Shown in pieces: positions 48,404 to 56,238 of a stretch of DNA of 64,000 nt. The position numbers and the translations under genes are program-made. The stretch is from the NCBI GenBank assembly GCA_964417885.1, contig CAYQKN010000004.1:1-64000 (forward strand). Reading direction: 5' to 3'. The stretch's first letter is position 1. The number at the start of each line of letters is the position of its first letter. The notes beneath the pieces are model-generated. The model was not told the origin of the DNA, searched no databases, and was given only the letters and a program-made list of their open reading frames with translations. The stretch comes from UKL13-2 sp964417885 (lineage in GTDB: Bacteria > Pseudomonadota > Gammaproteobacteria > Burkholderiales > Usitatibacteraceae).

Positions 48404-50031
48404 TTGCCATCCCTTGCAGCGGTACGCTGCTGAAATGGCAGCAGGCGAAAATCCGGCTTGTCGCCTTCACGATCGCGCGGGGTATCGCGCTTTTCACCGG
48501 GCAGCAGCGGTCGAGTCTTGAATGCGACCTTCAGTTCCCGCAGGCGAGCCTCGGCGCTTGAGACTTCGTAAAAGTCAGCGTCCTTGGCCTTGACCGCGAG
48601 TTCAAGCTGCTCGACGGCGCCGATCAAGTTTCCCTTGTGGAAATAGGCCTCACCGATCGCGCGATGCTGTGCCAGTCGCTTGTTCTTCAGTTCATAACCC
48701 CGTGCGGCGAGCTCATACAGGCGGGCGTCATCCTGGATCGTTTTCAGTTGCTCCTTCACCAGCGCAAGCGCCTCGTCCGCGCGCCCGGCCTCGTACAGGG
48801 TGCTGATATGACCGTACAGGAATGCGCGATGTTGCGGGAAAGCGCGCACACCCGCCTGGTAAAGACGAAGCGCCTCGGGCCAGTTTCTCTTTGCGGCTTC
48901 AAGTTCGGCTGCCAGGTTCTCGATCCACGGGTGCGGTGGCGCGCTGCCGCGGATGGTCGCCAGCTCCTTTTCGGCGGCAGCGAAATCCCGTGCGCGCATC
49001 AACGAATAGGCCAGGCCGTAAACATCGGCGCGGTTTCTCAGCACGGTGCGCTCGGCGACGGTGGCGCGGAAATAACTGACTGCGTCCTTGGCGCTCTGGC
49101 CCATCGCCCGCAGCTTGGCGCGGGCAAAAAGATACTCGGTGCTGTCGCTGGTCGCAATCGAGAAGCCGGTCTTGGCCGTCTCAACCCGGTTTTGCATGTC
49201 TGCGATCCGTTCCGTCGTCAGCGGATGGGTCTGCAGGTAACCCGGTGCCTTGCCGGCGTTGTGGCGGTTGGCGCGGAGCATGCGCTCAAAAAATCCCACC
49301 ATGCCGTTGGGATCAAAGCCGGCACGCGACATGATCTGGATCCCGAGCCGGTCGGCTTCGCGTTCAAAGTCACGGCTGTAGTTGAGCTGGTTCTGGTACT
49401 GCAGCGCCGCTGACGTGGCCAGCGCCGCTTCGGTCGCCTGGCCGGAAGAAGACGAGTTGGAGCGCGCGGCCATGACGGCGACGGCGAGGCCCAGCAGCTG
49501 ATACAGCGCGCCGGTTTTCTGTGCATCGGCGCCGCGCGACTGGTGTCGCTGCAGGATGTGCGCGATCTCGTGACCCACCACACCGGCCAGCTCCGATTCG
49601 GTGGTTGACGTCAGAACCAGGCCGGAATGAATGCCGATGAAGCCGCCCAGCAGCGCGAAGGCATTGATGGACTCGTCGTCGAGCAGGAAAAACTCGAAAT
49701 CCCGCCGATTGTCATTGGTGGTACCACGGCTGGCCGCGATCATGCGGTTGCCCAGTGCGGCGATATACGAGCGCAGTTCCGGATCCTCGACGAATGCCCG
49801 GTCGCCGCGAATCTCCAGCATAATTCGTTTGCCGATCGCACGTTCCTGCGGTTCGGAAAGGCTGGCGTCCGATGAATCTCCCAGGTCCGGCAGTCCCTCC
49901 GCGCGCACGGCATTCGGTGATGCCAGGTGCAAGGCAATGCCGGTCGCCAACACCGCCGCCGTCATGGCGCGCATCAGCGGCCGAACGGGACGACGTCCGG
50001 GAATTGGCGCAGTTGCAGGCATTTTTGACAT
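48400..50031 (-). CDS. M48 family metalloprotease with TPR tail (BepA/YfgC-like)
   Basis: The 543-residue protein has a signal peptide (about 20-45), the zinc protease motif VVGHEIAHILQRH (H154-E155-H158) with the downstream SRDFEREADRLGIQIM glutamate, and TPR repeats from about residue 330 onward. This is the BepA/YfgC layout: a periplasmic protease/chaperone that checks outer-membrane protein assembly. The start at 50031 (MSKMPATAP) gives a proper signal peptide; longer readings cross the moaC promoter region. Its 3' end overlaps soxX by 4 bp. Confidence 0.93.
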   Translation of the reverse strand: MSKMPATAPIPGRRPVRPLMRAMTAAVLATGIALHLASPNAVRAEGLPDLGDSSDASLSEPQERAIGKRIMLEIRGDRAFVEDPELRSYIAALGNRMIAASRGTTNDNRRDFEFFLLDDESINAFALLGGFIGIHSGLVLTSTTESELAGVVGHEIAHILQRHQSRGADAQKTGALYQLLGLAVAVMAARSNSSSSGQATEAALATSAALQYQNQLNYSRDFEREADRLGIQIMSRAGFDPNGMVGFFERMLRANRHNAGKAPGYLQTHPLTTERIADMQNRVETAKTGFSIATSDSTEYLFARAKLRAMGQSAKDAVSYFRATVAERTVLRNRADVYGLAYSLMRARDFAAAEKELATIRGSAPPHPWIENLAAELEAAKRNWPEALRLYQAGVRAFPQHRAFLYGHISTLYEAGRADEALALVKEQLKTIQDDARLYELAARGYELKNKRLAQHRAIGEAYFHKGNLIGAVEQLELAVKAKDADFYEVSSAEARLRELKVAFKTRPLLPGEKRDTPRDREGDKPDFRLLPFQQRTAARDGN

Positions 50032-50160
50032 GGGCGAAACGATTTTCCGCTGGTGAAGACAGGTGGTTTGAAACCCGTGCAGCTGATCAGTTCCCGGGTT
50101 AGTTGCGGGAACATCGCTGCACCACCAAATTGTACCGCTCCACATGAGGCAACCCCCCAA

Positions 50161-50637
50161 ATGAGCAAACTGAATCATTTCGACGACAGCGGACAGGCCC
50201 ACATGGTCGATGTTGGTGAAAAAGCCGAGACACATCGGCGCGCGACGGCGTCAGGCCGCATCAGCATGCTTCCGGCCACCTTTGAGCTGATCAGATCCGG
50301 CGGAGCGAAAAAAGGCGATGTACTGGGAATCGCGCGAATTGCCGCGATCCAGGGCGCCAAGCGCACGCCGGACCTGATTCCGCTTTCCCACCCGCTGATG
50401 ATCACGCGCGTTGCGGTTGAATTCCTGCCCGACGCCGCGTCATCAAGTATTGAATGCCGCGCAACGGTGGAAACGGTCGGCCGGACCGGTGTCGAGATGG
50501 AGGCGCTGGTGGCGGTCAACGCCGGCTTGCTGACCATTTATGACATGGTGAAGGCGGCGGATCGCGGCATGGTGATATCCGAGCTTCGCCTGCTGGCAAA
50601 ACACGGTGGCAAGTCGGGCGATTTCGTCGCGCCCTAA
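50161..50637 (+). CDS. moaC: Cyclic pyranopterin monophosphate synthase MoaC
   Basis: The 158-residue protein matches MoaC: LNHFDDSGQAHMVDVGEKAETHRRATASG, ARIAAIQGAKRTPDLIPLSHPL (LIPLCHPL-like), IECRATVETVGRTGVEMEALVAV and LTIYDMVKAADRGMVI with the catalytic KxxD-type residues. It rearranges 3',8-cyclo-GTP to cyclic pyranopterin monophosphate in molybdenum cofactor synthesis. It is divergent from the protease gene and convergent with chrA, overlapping the chrA end by 4 bp. No other moa gene is near, but a MOSC protein is encoded at 2370. Confidence 0.97.
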   Translation: MSKLNHFDDSGQAHMVDVGEKAETHRRATASGRISMLPATFELIRSGGAKKGDVLGIARIAAIQGAKRTPDLIPLSHPLMITRVAVEFLPDAASSSIECRATVETVGRTGVEMEALVAVNAGLLTIYDMVKAADRGMVISELRLLAKHGGKSGDFVAP

Positions 50638-51983
50638 ACTCCCAGCAGCGCCCGGGCAACGCCGATGATTGCGCAAGCTGCGATGACCGGAATGATGCCG
50701 GCAACATTTCGCACCAGCAACAGCGCCGCCAATGCAGTCAGCACGGCGGAAAAAATATCAAACTCCGCGGCAAACGGGGTGGCATCCGACCCGTTCGGCC
50801 ACCACACCTTCCAGGCGAAAAATACGCCCAGGTTGACGATTACGCCGACGACCGCTGCCGTGATTGCCGTCAGCGGCGCGGTGAACTTGAGCTGCCCATG
50901 GGTCGATTCCACCAGCGGTCCGCCGACCAGGATGAAAAGGAATGACGGCAGGAAGGTGAAAAAGGTCACCACCGCTGCTGCCAGCGCCGCGCCGGCGAAC
51001 AGCATCTCGCCGCCCAGCACCGCCTTGGTCCAGCCACCGACGTAGCCGACAAACGCCACCACCATGATCAACGGTCCCGGTGTGGTTTCTCCCAGCGCCA
51101 GGCCGTCGATCATCTGTTGCGCGGTGAGCCATTGAAAGGATTCGACGGCGCCCTGGTACACATACGGCAGCACGGCGTAGGCGCCGCCGAAGGTCAGCAG
51201 TGCGGCCTTGGTGAAGAACCAGCCCATGTTCAACAACGTGTTGTCGGCGTTGTTGAACGCCAGCAGCGCACCCATCGCGCCGGCCCACAACAGCAGGCCG
51301 ACCGCGAGAAAAGCACTGAACCTGCGCCAGCTAAAAACCGCGTGGGCTGGGGTGGGGGTGTGGTCGTCAATCAGTGCAACACTATCGTTGGCCGGCCCGA
51401 CATGCTGACCGCCCAGGACAAATTGCGCTGGCACCAATTTGCCGCCAACCGCACCGATCAGCGCCGCGGCTAGCACAATGAGCGGAAATGGCAGCTTCGC
51501 CACGAATATCGCGATGAAAGACGCCAGGGCAATGGCAACCAGGGCGGCGCTTTTCAAGGTTCGCAGGCCGATGCGCCAGGCGGCAAACAGGACGATCGCC
51601 GTTACGGCGGGCTTGATGCCGGCGAGCAGGCCGGCAATGACCGGCAGGGTGCCGAACGAGACATAGATCCACGACAGGCCAATCAGGATAAACAGCGAGG
51701 GCAGCACAAACAGGCCGCCGGCAGCGATGCCGCCCCAGGTGCCGTGCATCAGCCAGCCGATGTAAGTCGCAAGCTGCTGCGCTTCCGGTCCCGGCAGCAA
51801 CATGCAGTAGTTCAAGGCATGCAGGAAACGTTTCTCGGAGATCCAGCGCCGCCTTTCGACCAGCTCGCGATGCATGATGGCAATCTGTCCCGCCGGGCCG
51901 CCAAAGCTGATGAAGCCCAGCTTCAGCCAGAATGCCAACGCATCACGAAACGATATCGGGCGGGCAACGGGTGGCATGTTCAC
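50634..51983 (-). CDS. chrA: Chromate transporter, long-chain CHR family
   Basis: The 449-residue protein has two homologous halves of about six helices each. The N-terminal half shows LKLGFISFGGPAGQIAIMHRELV and LPGPEAQQLATYIGWL; the second half shows ALLTFGGAYAVLPYVYQGAV and GLALGETTPGPLIMVVAFVG. These are the GGP and PGP repeats of ChrA, which exports chromate (or moves sulfate-like anions) through the inner membrane. The start overlaps the rhodanese-ChrB gene by 4 bp (ATGA). Confidence 0.95.
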   Translation of the reverse strand: MNMPPVARPISFRDALAFWLKLGFISFGGPAGQIAIMHRELVERRRWISEKRFLHALNYCMLLPGPEAQQLATYIGWLMHGTWGGIAAGGLFVLPSLFILIGLSWIYVSFGTLPVIAGLLAGIKPAVTAIVLFAAWRIGLRTLKSAALVAIALASFIAIFVAKLPFPLIVLAAALIGAVGGKLVPAQFVLGGQHVGPANDSVALIDDHTPTPAHAVFSWRRFSAFLAVGLLLWAGAMGALLAFNNADNTLLNMGWFFTKAALLTFGGAYAVLPYVYQGAVESFQWLTAQQMIDGLALGETTPGPLIMVVAFVGYVGGWTKAVLGGEMLFAGAALAAAVVTFFTFLPSFLFILVGGPLVESTHGQLKFTAPLTAITAAVVGVIVNLGVFFAWKVWWPNGSDATPFAAEFDIFSAVLTALAALLLVRNVAGIIPVIAACAIIGVARALLGV

Positions 51984-52807
51984 ACGGTCTTGAACAAGTC
52001 AGCGTTGTGCACTTCGTGCGCGGCGGCATGCTGCCAGGCGTAGAGGGCATCATAGACCACCATGCCGCGCTCGAGCATCGCGTGGTCGTCACGATGCATT
52101 GCCGACAGGCCGAGCGAAATTGCCAGCAACCCGGCGGATTGCGGCGTGAGCTCGGGCTTGCCGGTGTCGGCGCCGCGCACGATGTGGGAAAGGCTGGTGA
52201 GCGCGCCGTCGTGGATGGCGAAATCATCAAGCAGCGCATCAAAGCTGCAGCGATCGCCGCGATGAGAAAACCGTACGCCGGGCACGTCATAGGGAATGGC
52301 ATTGCGCGCGGCGGCCTCGGCCAGCACCTCCGCTGCCGGCACATAGATGAACTCGGCCGCCGGGTCGATAAACCGCCGGATCAGCCACGGACAGGCGATG
52401 CGGTCGATCTTTGGCCGCTCGCGCGTGATCCATTTCGAGGGCTGGTTGGCGCCGCCCGGAATGCCGAGTGCCGGCTGCTTGGCCACCAGCGGCAGCCCGG
52501 CCTGCCGCCATCCCTCGATGCCACCCTCCAGGTAGCGTACGTTCAAGCCCGCGGTACGCAGCATCGAACAGACATTCCTGCTGATTTCATGGCCATGCAC
52601 GCAGTAGGCCACGATGTCGCGATGCCGCGGCAGGTATTTTTCCCAGTCGGCGACCGTGAATGGGTCGCGCCAGGTGGCGGATGGCATGTAGACCGGGTCG
52701 GCCTCATAGGCCGACGCGCGCCGGACGTCCAGCAGCAACGGTGCCAAGGCAGTACCGATGACGGAAGATAATTGACTTGCCGATATGGCGATGGGAATGG
52801 TGTCCAT
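51980..52807 (-). CDS. Rhodanese-ChrB fusion protein (chromate resistance)
   Basis: The 275-residue protein joins an N-terminal rhodanese domain (about residues 8-110; LLLDVRRASAYEADPVY, catalytic C69 in IVAYCVHGHEISR, YLEGGIEGWRQAGLP) to a C-terminal ChrB-type domain (about 128-270; WITRERPKIDRIACPWLIRRFIDP, FSHRGDRCSFDALL, HDGALTSLSHIVRGADTG). ChrB proteins sense or help detoxify chromate. It is coupled to chrA by a 4-bp overlap, so the pair is a chromate-response module. Whether the rhodanese makes sulfane sulfur for metal handling is unknown. Confidence 0.9.
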   Translation of the reverse strand: MDTIPIAISASQLSSVIGTALAPLLLDVRRASAYEADPVYMPSATWRDPFTVADWEKYLPRHRDIVAYCVHGHEISRNVCSMLRTAGLNVRYLEGGIEGWRQAGLPLVAKQPALGIPGGANQPSKWITRERPKIDRIACPWLIRRFIDPAAEFIYVPAAEVLAEAAARNAIPYDVPGVRFSHRGDRCSFDALLDDFAIHDGALTSLSHIVRGADTGKPELTPQSAGLLAISLGLSAMHRDDHAMLERGMVVYDALYAWQHAAAHEVHNADLFKTV

Positions 52808-52934
52808 GAGATCGTCCTTGATTGTTGATCAGACGCAGCGCTTGGACGGGACACCGTCTTGCAAAGTTAACCGCAACGGGAGCCTGCGATCCCGTGATCA
52901 AATTCTAGTGCGCAGCCGGCAGGCTGGCAAGTGA

Positions 52935-54008
52935 CTATTCGCGCAGGTAGACGCGGCGCAAGATTTCCCGGTCGGCGTCCTTGCCCTGCCTGGTGATGGC
53001 CGTCCGTGAAATGGAAATGCGCTGCGGCCAGCCGGACGGCAGGGCAAGTTCGAAGTGACTCTGCGTGTCCAGCGCCATGCGGCGATCCTCGGGCGGGGCG
53101 GCAGTCTCGTCCTCCTCATCGGCAGCCAACCGTGCAGTCGACGCCTCGCTGCTCGCTTCCCCGACTTTGCGCGTCGCCTCCATGCTGGTTGAAAAGCTGA
53201 ACAGCGCCAGCTGGGCGGACTGCGGTTTCAGTTCGCGCCGCTCAAGCTGGGGCACGTGTGCACCATAGAGTGGATTTCGCACCATTCGCGTCGATTCGGC
53301 CGCCGCGCCGATGCCGAACTCGCGGTAATAGACGCTCATGAACTGGCGCACATTGTCGATGCTCTCATCGAGCAGTCGTTTGCCGATGCGGTCGACATAC
53401 TGGGCGCCGACCCGCGTGATGTTCGAAATCCCCTTGCGCTGGATATCCGCACCACTCCAGACCCCGCTCGACAAGGAATTTCCCGGGTCGACGCGTTCGT
53501 CAACCTGCATCATTTCACGACGCACGCGGGAGATGACTTCGTCGCGGTTCTCGACTTCCACCTCACCGGTCCGGTTGTCGACGCGGACGGTGAGCGGCAC
53601 ACCCTGCCGGAACAATTCAATCAGCATGCGGCGCGGCGGATCATCCGTGCGGGTGAACCAGCGGCTCTGGTGCATTTCCCAGTTGGCATTGTTGATGCTG
53701 CGATGCCATTTCAGCCGCACCGCGTTGTCGTCAATCGAAATCACTTCCACTGACAGCTGGCCGCGTGAGCCGAATTTTGTCTCCGGCTTGCCTGCCGCCT
53801 GCACGGTGGCGGTCTGCTCGACCCGGTAATTCATCTTGTCGCCGGATTTCCAGAACGGAATCGGCGTCATGCTTTTCGCCGCTGCCGCTGCCGCTGCCGC
53901 TGCCGCGGGCGACGGGACACTCTCCGACGGCGAGCTCTGCGCGAAGGCGGCGGTGGCGCCAAAGATGACTGCGACAAGCAGGGATTGCAGGAGGCGGGTT
54001 GGTTGCAT
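52935..54008 (-). CDS. Secreted protein of unknown function with poly-alanine tract
   Basis: The 357-residue protein has a signal peptide (MQPTRLLQSLLVAVIFGATAAFA), then an alanine tract (AAAAAAAAAAK) encoded by about five GCCGCT hexamers, and a beta-rich domain (KSGDKMNYRVEQTATVQA, DNAVRLKWHRSINNANWEMH, LTVRVDNRTGEVEVEN). The rest is charged. It resembles exported lipoprotein-like proteins of no known function. I prefer the ATG at 54008 because AGGA is five bases before it; the ATG at 54014 is also possible. It is divergent from tusA across about 90 bp. Confidence 0.75.
   Translation of the reverse strand: MQPTRLLQSLLVAVIFGATAAFAQSSPSESVPSPAAAAAAAAAAKSMTPIPFWKSGDKMNYRVEQTATVQAAGKPETKFGSRGQLSVEVISIDDNAVRLKWHRSINNANWEMHQSRWFTRTDDPPRRMLIELFRQGVPLTVRVDNRTGEVEVENRDEVISRVRREMMQVDERVDPGNSLSSGVWSGADIQRKGISNITRVGAQYVDRIGKRLLDESIDNVRQFMSVYYREFGIGAAAESTRMVRNPLYGAHVPQLERRELKPQSAQLALFSFSTSMEATRKVGEASSEASTARLAADEEDETAAPPEDRRMALDTQSHFELALPSGWPQRISISRTAITRQGKDADREILRRVYLRE
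53878..53907. repeat. GCCGCT hexamer tandem repeat
   Basis: Five hexamer units (the last imperfect) encode the alanine tract of the secreted protein on the minus strand. Unit gain or loss would keep the reading frame and only change tract length. Confidence 0.85.
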
Positions 54009-54098
54009 GTTCATCCTGTTGATATTTCCGGGTGTGCCCACATCTGGGGCGAATGTTAGTATAGAAACATCTTTTCGGTTCCACGCCTGCCAATCGCC

Positions 54099-54335
54099 AT
54101 GAACACCACTCAAATCAACAAAGAAATAGACGTCAAGGGACTCAATTGCCCGCTGCCGATCCTGCGGGCCAAGAAGGCGCTGGCGGATATGGATTCCGGT
54201 CAGGTGCTCAGGGTCATCGCCACCGATCCCGGGTCGGTCAAGGATTTCGCGGCATTCTGCAAGCAGACCGGCAACCCGCTGCTGTCATCGGAAGAGTCGC
54301 CGACCGAGTTCACCTTCGTCATCGCCAAGCGCTGA
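54099..54335 (+). CDS. tusA: TusA-family sulfur carrier protein
   Basis: The 78-residue protein has the TusA/SirA signature DVKGLNCPLPILRAKKALADM with the sulfur-carrying cysteine in CPxP, then VLRVIATDPGSVKDFAAFCKQTGN. TusA carries persulfide sulfur for tRNA thiolation, molybdenum cofactor synthesis or cytoplasmic sulfur oxidation. With soxXA and moaC in the same region, either sulfur oxidation or Moco supply is possible. The length is normal. Confidence 0.95.
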   Translation: MNTTQINKEIDVKGLNCPLPILRAKKALADMDSGQVLRVIATDPGSVKDFAAFCKQTGNPLLSSEESPTEFTFVIAKR

Positions 54336-54346
54336 TTTTCGCAGGG

Positions 54347-54437
54347 CACCGGCTGGAAACGCCCGCTGGATGCGGCCTTTCGGGCATATGGGCTGGAAAG
54401 CCGCGTGGTTAATGGCTTCCAGGCCGGTGCCTTGTTT
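54347..54437. repeat. Imperfect long inverted repeat after tusA
   Basis: CACCGGCTGGAAACGCC at the left and GGCTTCCAGGCCGGTGC at the right form an imperfect inverted repeat about 90 bp long overall. The left arm shares CACCGGCTGGAAA with 24055-24067. It differs from the main palindrome family but is similar in style. Confidence 0.4.
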
Positions 54438-54549
54438 CAGTTGGCGCTTTTCCCAGTTTCCAGCAAAGCCAGGTGGCGATGGCTGCCATGGCGCCCGCAA
54501 TGGCGAGGCGGCGGCCGAACAGGCTGCGTCTGACGGCGAATTCAATCAT
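54409..54549 (-). CDS. Possible small membrane protein
   Basis: A 46-residue frame (MIEFAVRRSLFGRRLAIAGA, then MAAIATWLCWKLG, a hydrophobic helix) begins with an ATG whose last bases form the SDR gene's stop codon (ATGA overlap). Translational coupling and the single membrane helix with flanking arginines support it; the 3' end enters the inverted repeat. No family is recognised. Confidence 0.4.
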   Translation of the reverse strand: MIEFAVRRSLFGRRLAIAGAMAAIATWLCWKLGKAPTETRHRPGSH

Positions 54550-55412
54550 GCGGCTTCTCCCAATGGACTGGGGTCGACGTACAAATCGGTGAACAGCGGC
54601 GTGCCGGGGCTGATGGCATAGCGCTCAAAATCGGTCACGCCTGCCTGTCGCAATACGCTCTCATCGAGGTAAAAATTGCCGCTGGCTGAGGCGCTGTCCG
54701 CGGTAAGGATGAGATGCGCGGCATCGGACATGATGTCGGCGGTACGGCTCGCCTTCAATATCTCCGCCGGAAAATTGAACTCCACCGCCGCCGTGGCAAT
54801 GCTGGTGCGTGGCCAAAGCGAATTTACGGCGACGCCTTGTTTGCGGAATTCGGCCGCCATGCCCAGCGTGCACATGCTCATGCCGTATTTTGAAATGGTG
54901 TACGCGAGGTGATGTGCGAACCAGCCTGGGTCCATCGACATCGGCGGCGACAGGTTGAGGATATGCGGGTTGCGTCCCTTTTGTGCGCTAGCCAGCAGGT
55001 GCGGGATGCAGGCCTGCGAGACCAGGTAGGTACCGCGCACGTTGCAGTCGACGATCAGGTCAAATTTCCTGGCCGGTGTCTCCAGCGTCGGCGTGAGTGA
55101 GATGGCGCTGGCGTTGTTGACGCAAATATCGATGCCGCCGAAATGATCCGCGCACTGCTGGACCGCTGCAGTGATGTTTTCCGCGTCGCGCACGTCGAGC
55201 CGGATCGGCAGCGCCCGGCCGCCGGCTGCCTCGATTTCCAACGCCACGCTGTGGATCGTGCCGGGCAGCCTGGCGTGCGGTTCAACCGTCTTGGCGCAGA
55301 TCGCGATATTCGCGCCGTCGCGCGCCGCGCGTAGCGCAATGGCCCTGCCGATGCCGCGCGAAGCGCCGGTGATGAAGAGGGTTTTGCCTGCGAGTGTTGG
55401 CGTGGCGCTCAT
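54546..55412 (-). CDS. Short-chain dehydrogenase/reductase (HSDL2-like)
   Basis: The 288-residue SDR has the cofactor motif TLFITGASRGIGRAIALRAA, CVNNASAISLTPT, and the catalytic region LAYTISKYGMSMCTLGMA with YxxxK. The sequence up to PPMSMDPGWFAHHLAYT resembles the HSDL2-type SDR group, in which the usual serine is shifted (NLSPPMS). The C-terminal part ASGNFYLDESVLRQAG is also usual in this group. It starts 4 bases after GGGAG and lies 22 bp downstream of the enoyl-CoA hydratase gene, suggesting joint use in acyl-CoA or short fatty acid metabolism. Confidence 0.9.
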   Translation of the reverse strand: MSATPTLAGKTLFITGASRGIGRAIALRAARDGANIAICAKTVEPHARLPGTIHSVALEIEAAGGRALPIRLDVRDAENITAAVQQCADHFGGIDICVNNASAISLTPTLETPARKFDLIVDCNVRGTYLVSQACIPHLLASAQKGRNPHILNLSPPMSMDPGWFAHHLAYTISKYGMSMCTLGMAAEFRKQGVAVNSLWPRTSIATAAVEFNFPAEILKASRTADIMSDAAHLILTADSASASGNFYLDESVLRQAGVTDFERYAISPGTPLFTDLYVDPSPLGEAA

Positions 55413-55434
55413 ATGGCTCCCCGGCAGTTGATGG

Positions 55435-56220
55435 TTAGTGACCGCGGAACAGCGGTTTGCGTTTTTCGACAAACGCGGTCACGCCTTCCTTGAAGTCGTC
55501 GGTTCGCGCGCAAGCCTCAAAGCTGGCGATTTCGTCGTCGAGGTGCTGCGCCAGCGGCGTATTGAATGACTGGGTGATGAGTCGCTTGGCATGCGCAAAT
55601 GCCTGTGTGGCGCCGCTTGCCAGCCGTTCTGCCAGCAGCTGCGTTTCCGCTGCCAGCCGGTCGGCGGCGACCACCCGGTTGACCAGGCCAAGTTCCAGCG
55701 CCTGCGCCGCGTTCAGGGTGTCGGACAGCATGATCAGCTCAGCCGCCTTTTTCATCCCGACGATGCGCGGCAGAAAGAAGGTGCTGCCGCCATCGGGCGA
55801 CAGGCCGATCCTGGCGTATGCGGTGGTGAACTGCGCACTGTCGTCGGCGATGGCAAAATCGCACGCCAGCGCCAGGCTCAGTCCGGCACCGGCCACCGCG
55901 CCGTGGATTTGCGCGATCACCGGAAACGGCAGGTTGCGGATATTGATGATTGCCTCATGCAGGGCGTCGCCAAGCGGCCTGATTTCGTCGGCAATCACGT
56001 CCTTGCGCTGGTGGAACAGGCCGACGTCGCCGCCGGCGATGAAGGCCTTGCCGGCACCCTTGACGACCAGTGCCCGCAGTGTTGAAGAACGCAACAACCG
56101 CACGGTGATGTCGCGCAAGGCAAGCATCAGTTCGTCGTTCATGGCATTGAATACCGCCGGACGATTGAACGTCAGGTGGCCGATGGCGCCGTGCTGCTCA
56201 AACAGGATGGTGTCGTTCAT
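55435..56220 (-). CDS. Enoyl-CoA hydratase/isomerase family protein
   Basis: The 261-residue crotonase-fold protein has the oxyanion-hole loops VVKGAGKAFIAGGDVGLFH and IHGAVAGAGLSLALACDFAI. The helix that usually bears the first catalytic glutamate reads ARIGLSPDGGSTFFLPR, with Asp instead of Glu, a pattern seen in PaaG-like isomerases. It probably hydrates or isomerises an enoyl-CoA. It is followed by an SDR gene (22 bp) and preceded by an MFS gene (18 bp), all in one direction. Confidence 0.92.
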   Translation of the reverse strand: MNDTILFEQHGAIGHLTFNRPAVFNAMNDELMLALRDITVRLLRSSTLRALVVKGAGKAFIAGGDVGLFHQRKDVIADEIRPLGDALHEAIINIRNLPFPVIAQIHGAVAGAGLSLALACDFAIADDSAQFTTAYARIGLSPDGGSTFFLPRIVGMKKAAELIMLSDTLNAAQALELGLVNRVVAADRLAAETQLLAERLASGATQAFAHAKRLITQSFNTPLAQHLDDEIASFEACARTDDFKEGVTAFVEKRKPLFRGH

Positions 56221-56238
56221 GCATGCCTCGTGCAGCGG

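Noticed and set aside
50053..50160. Moco riboswitch upstream of moaC
   Set aside because: I looked for a Moco RNA fold in the leader and saw no matching conserved blocks.
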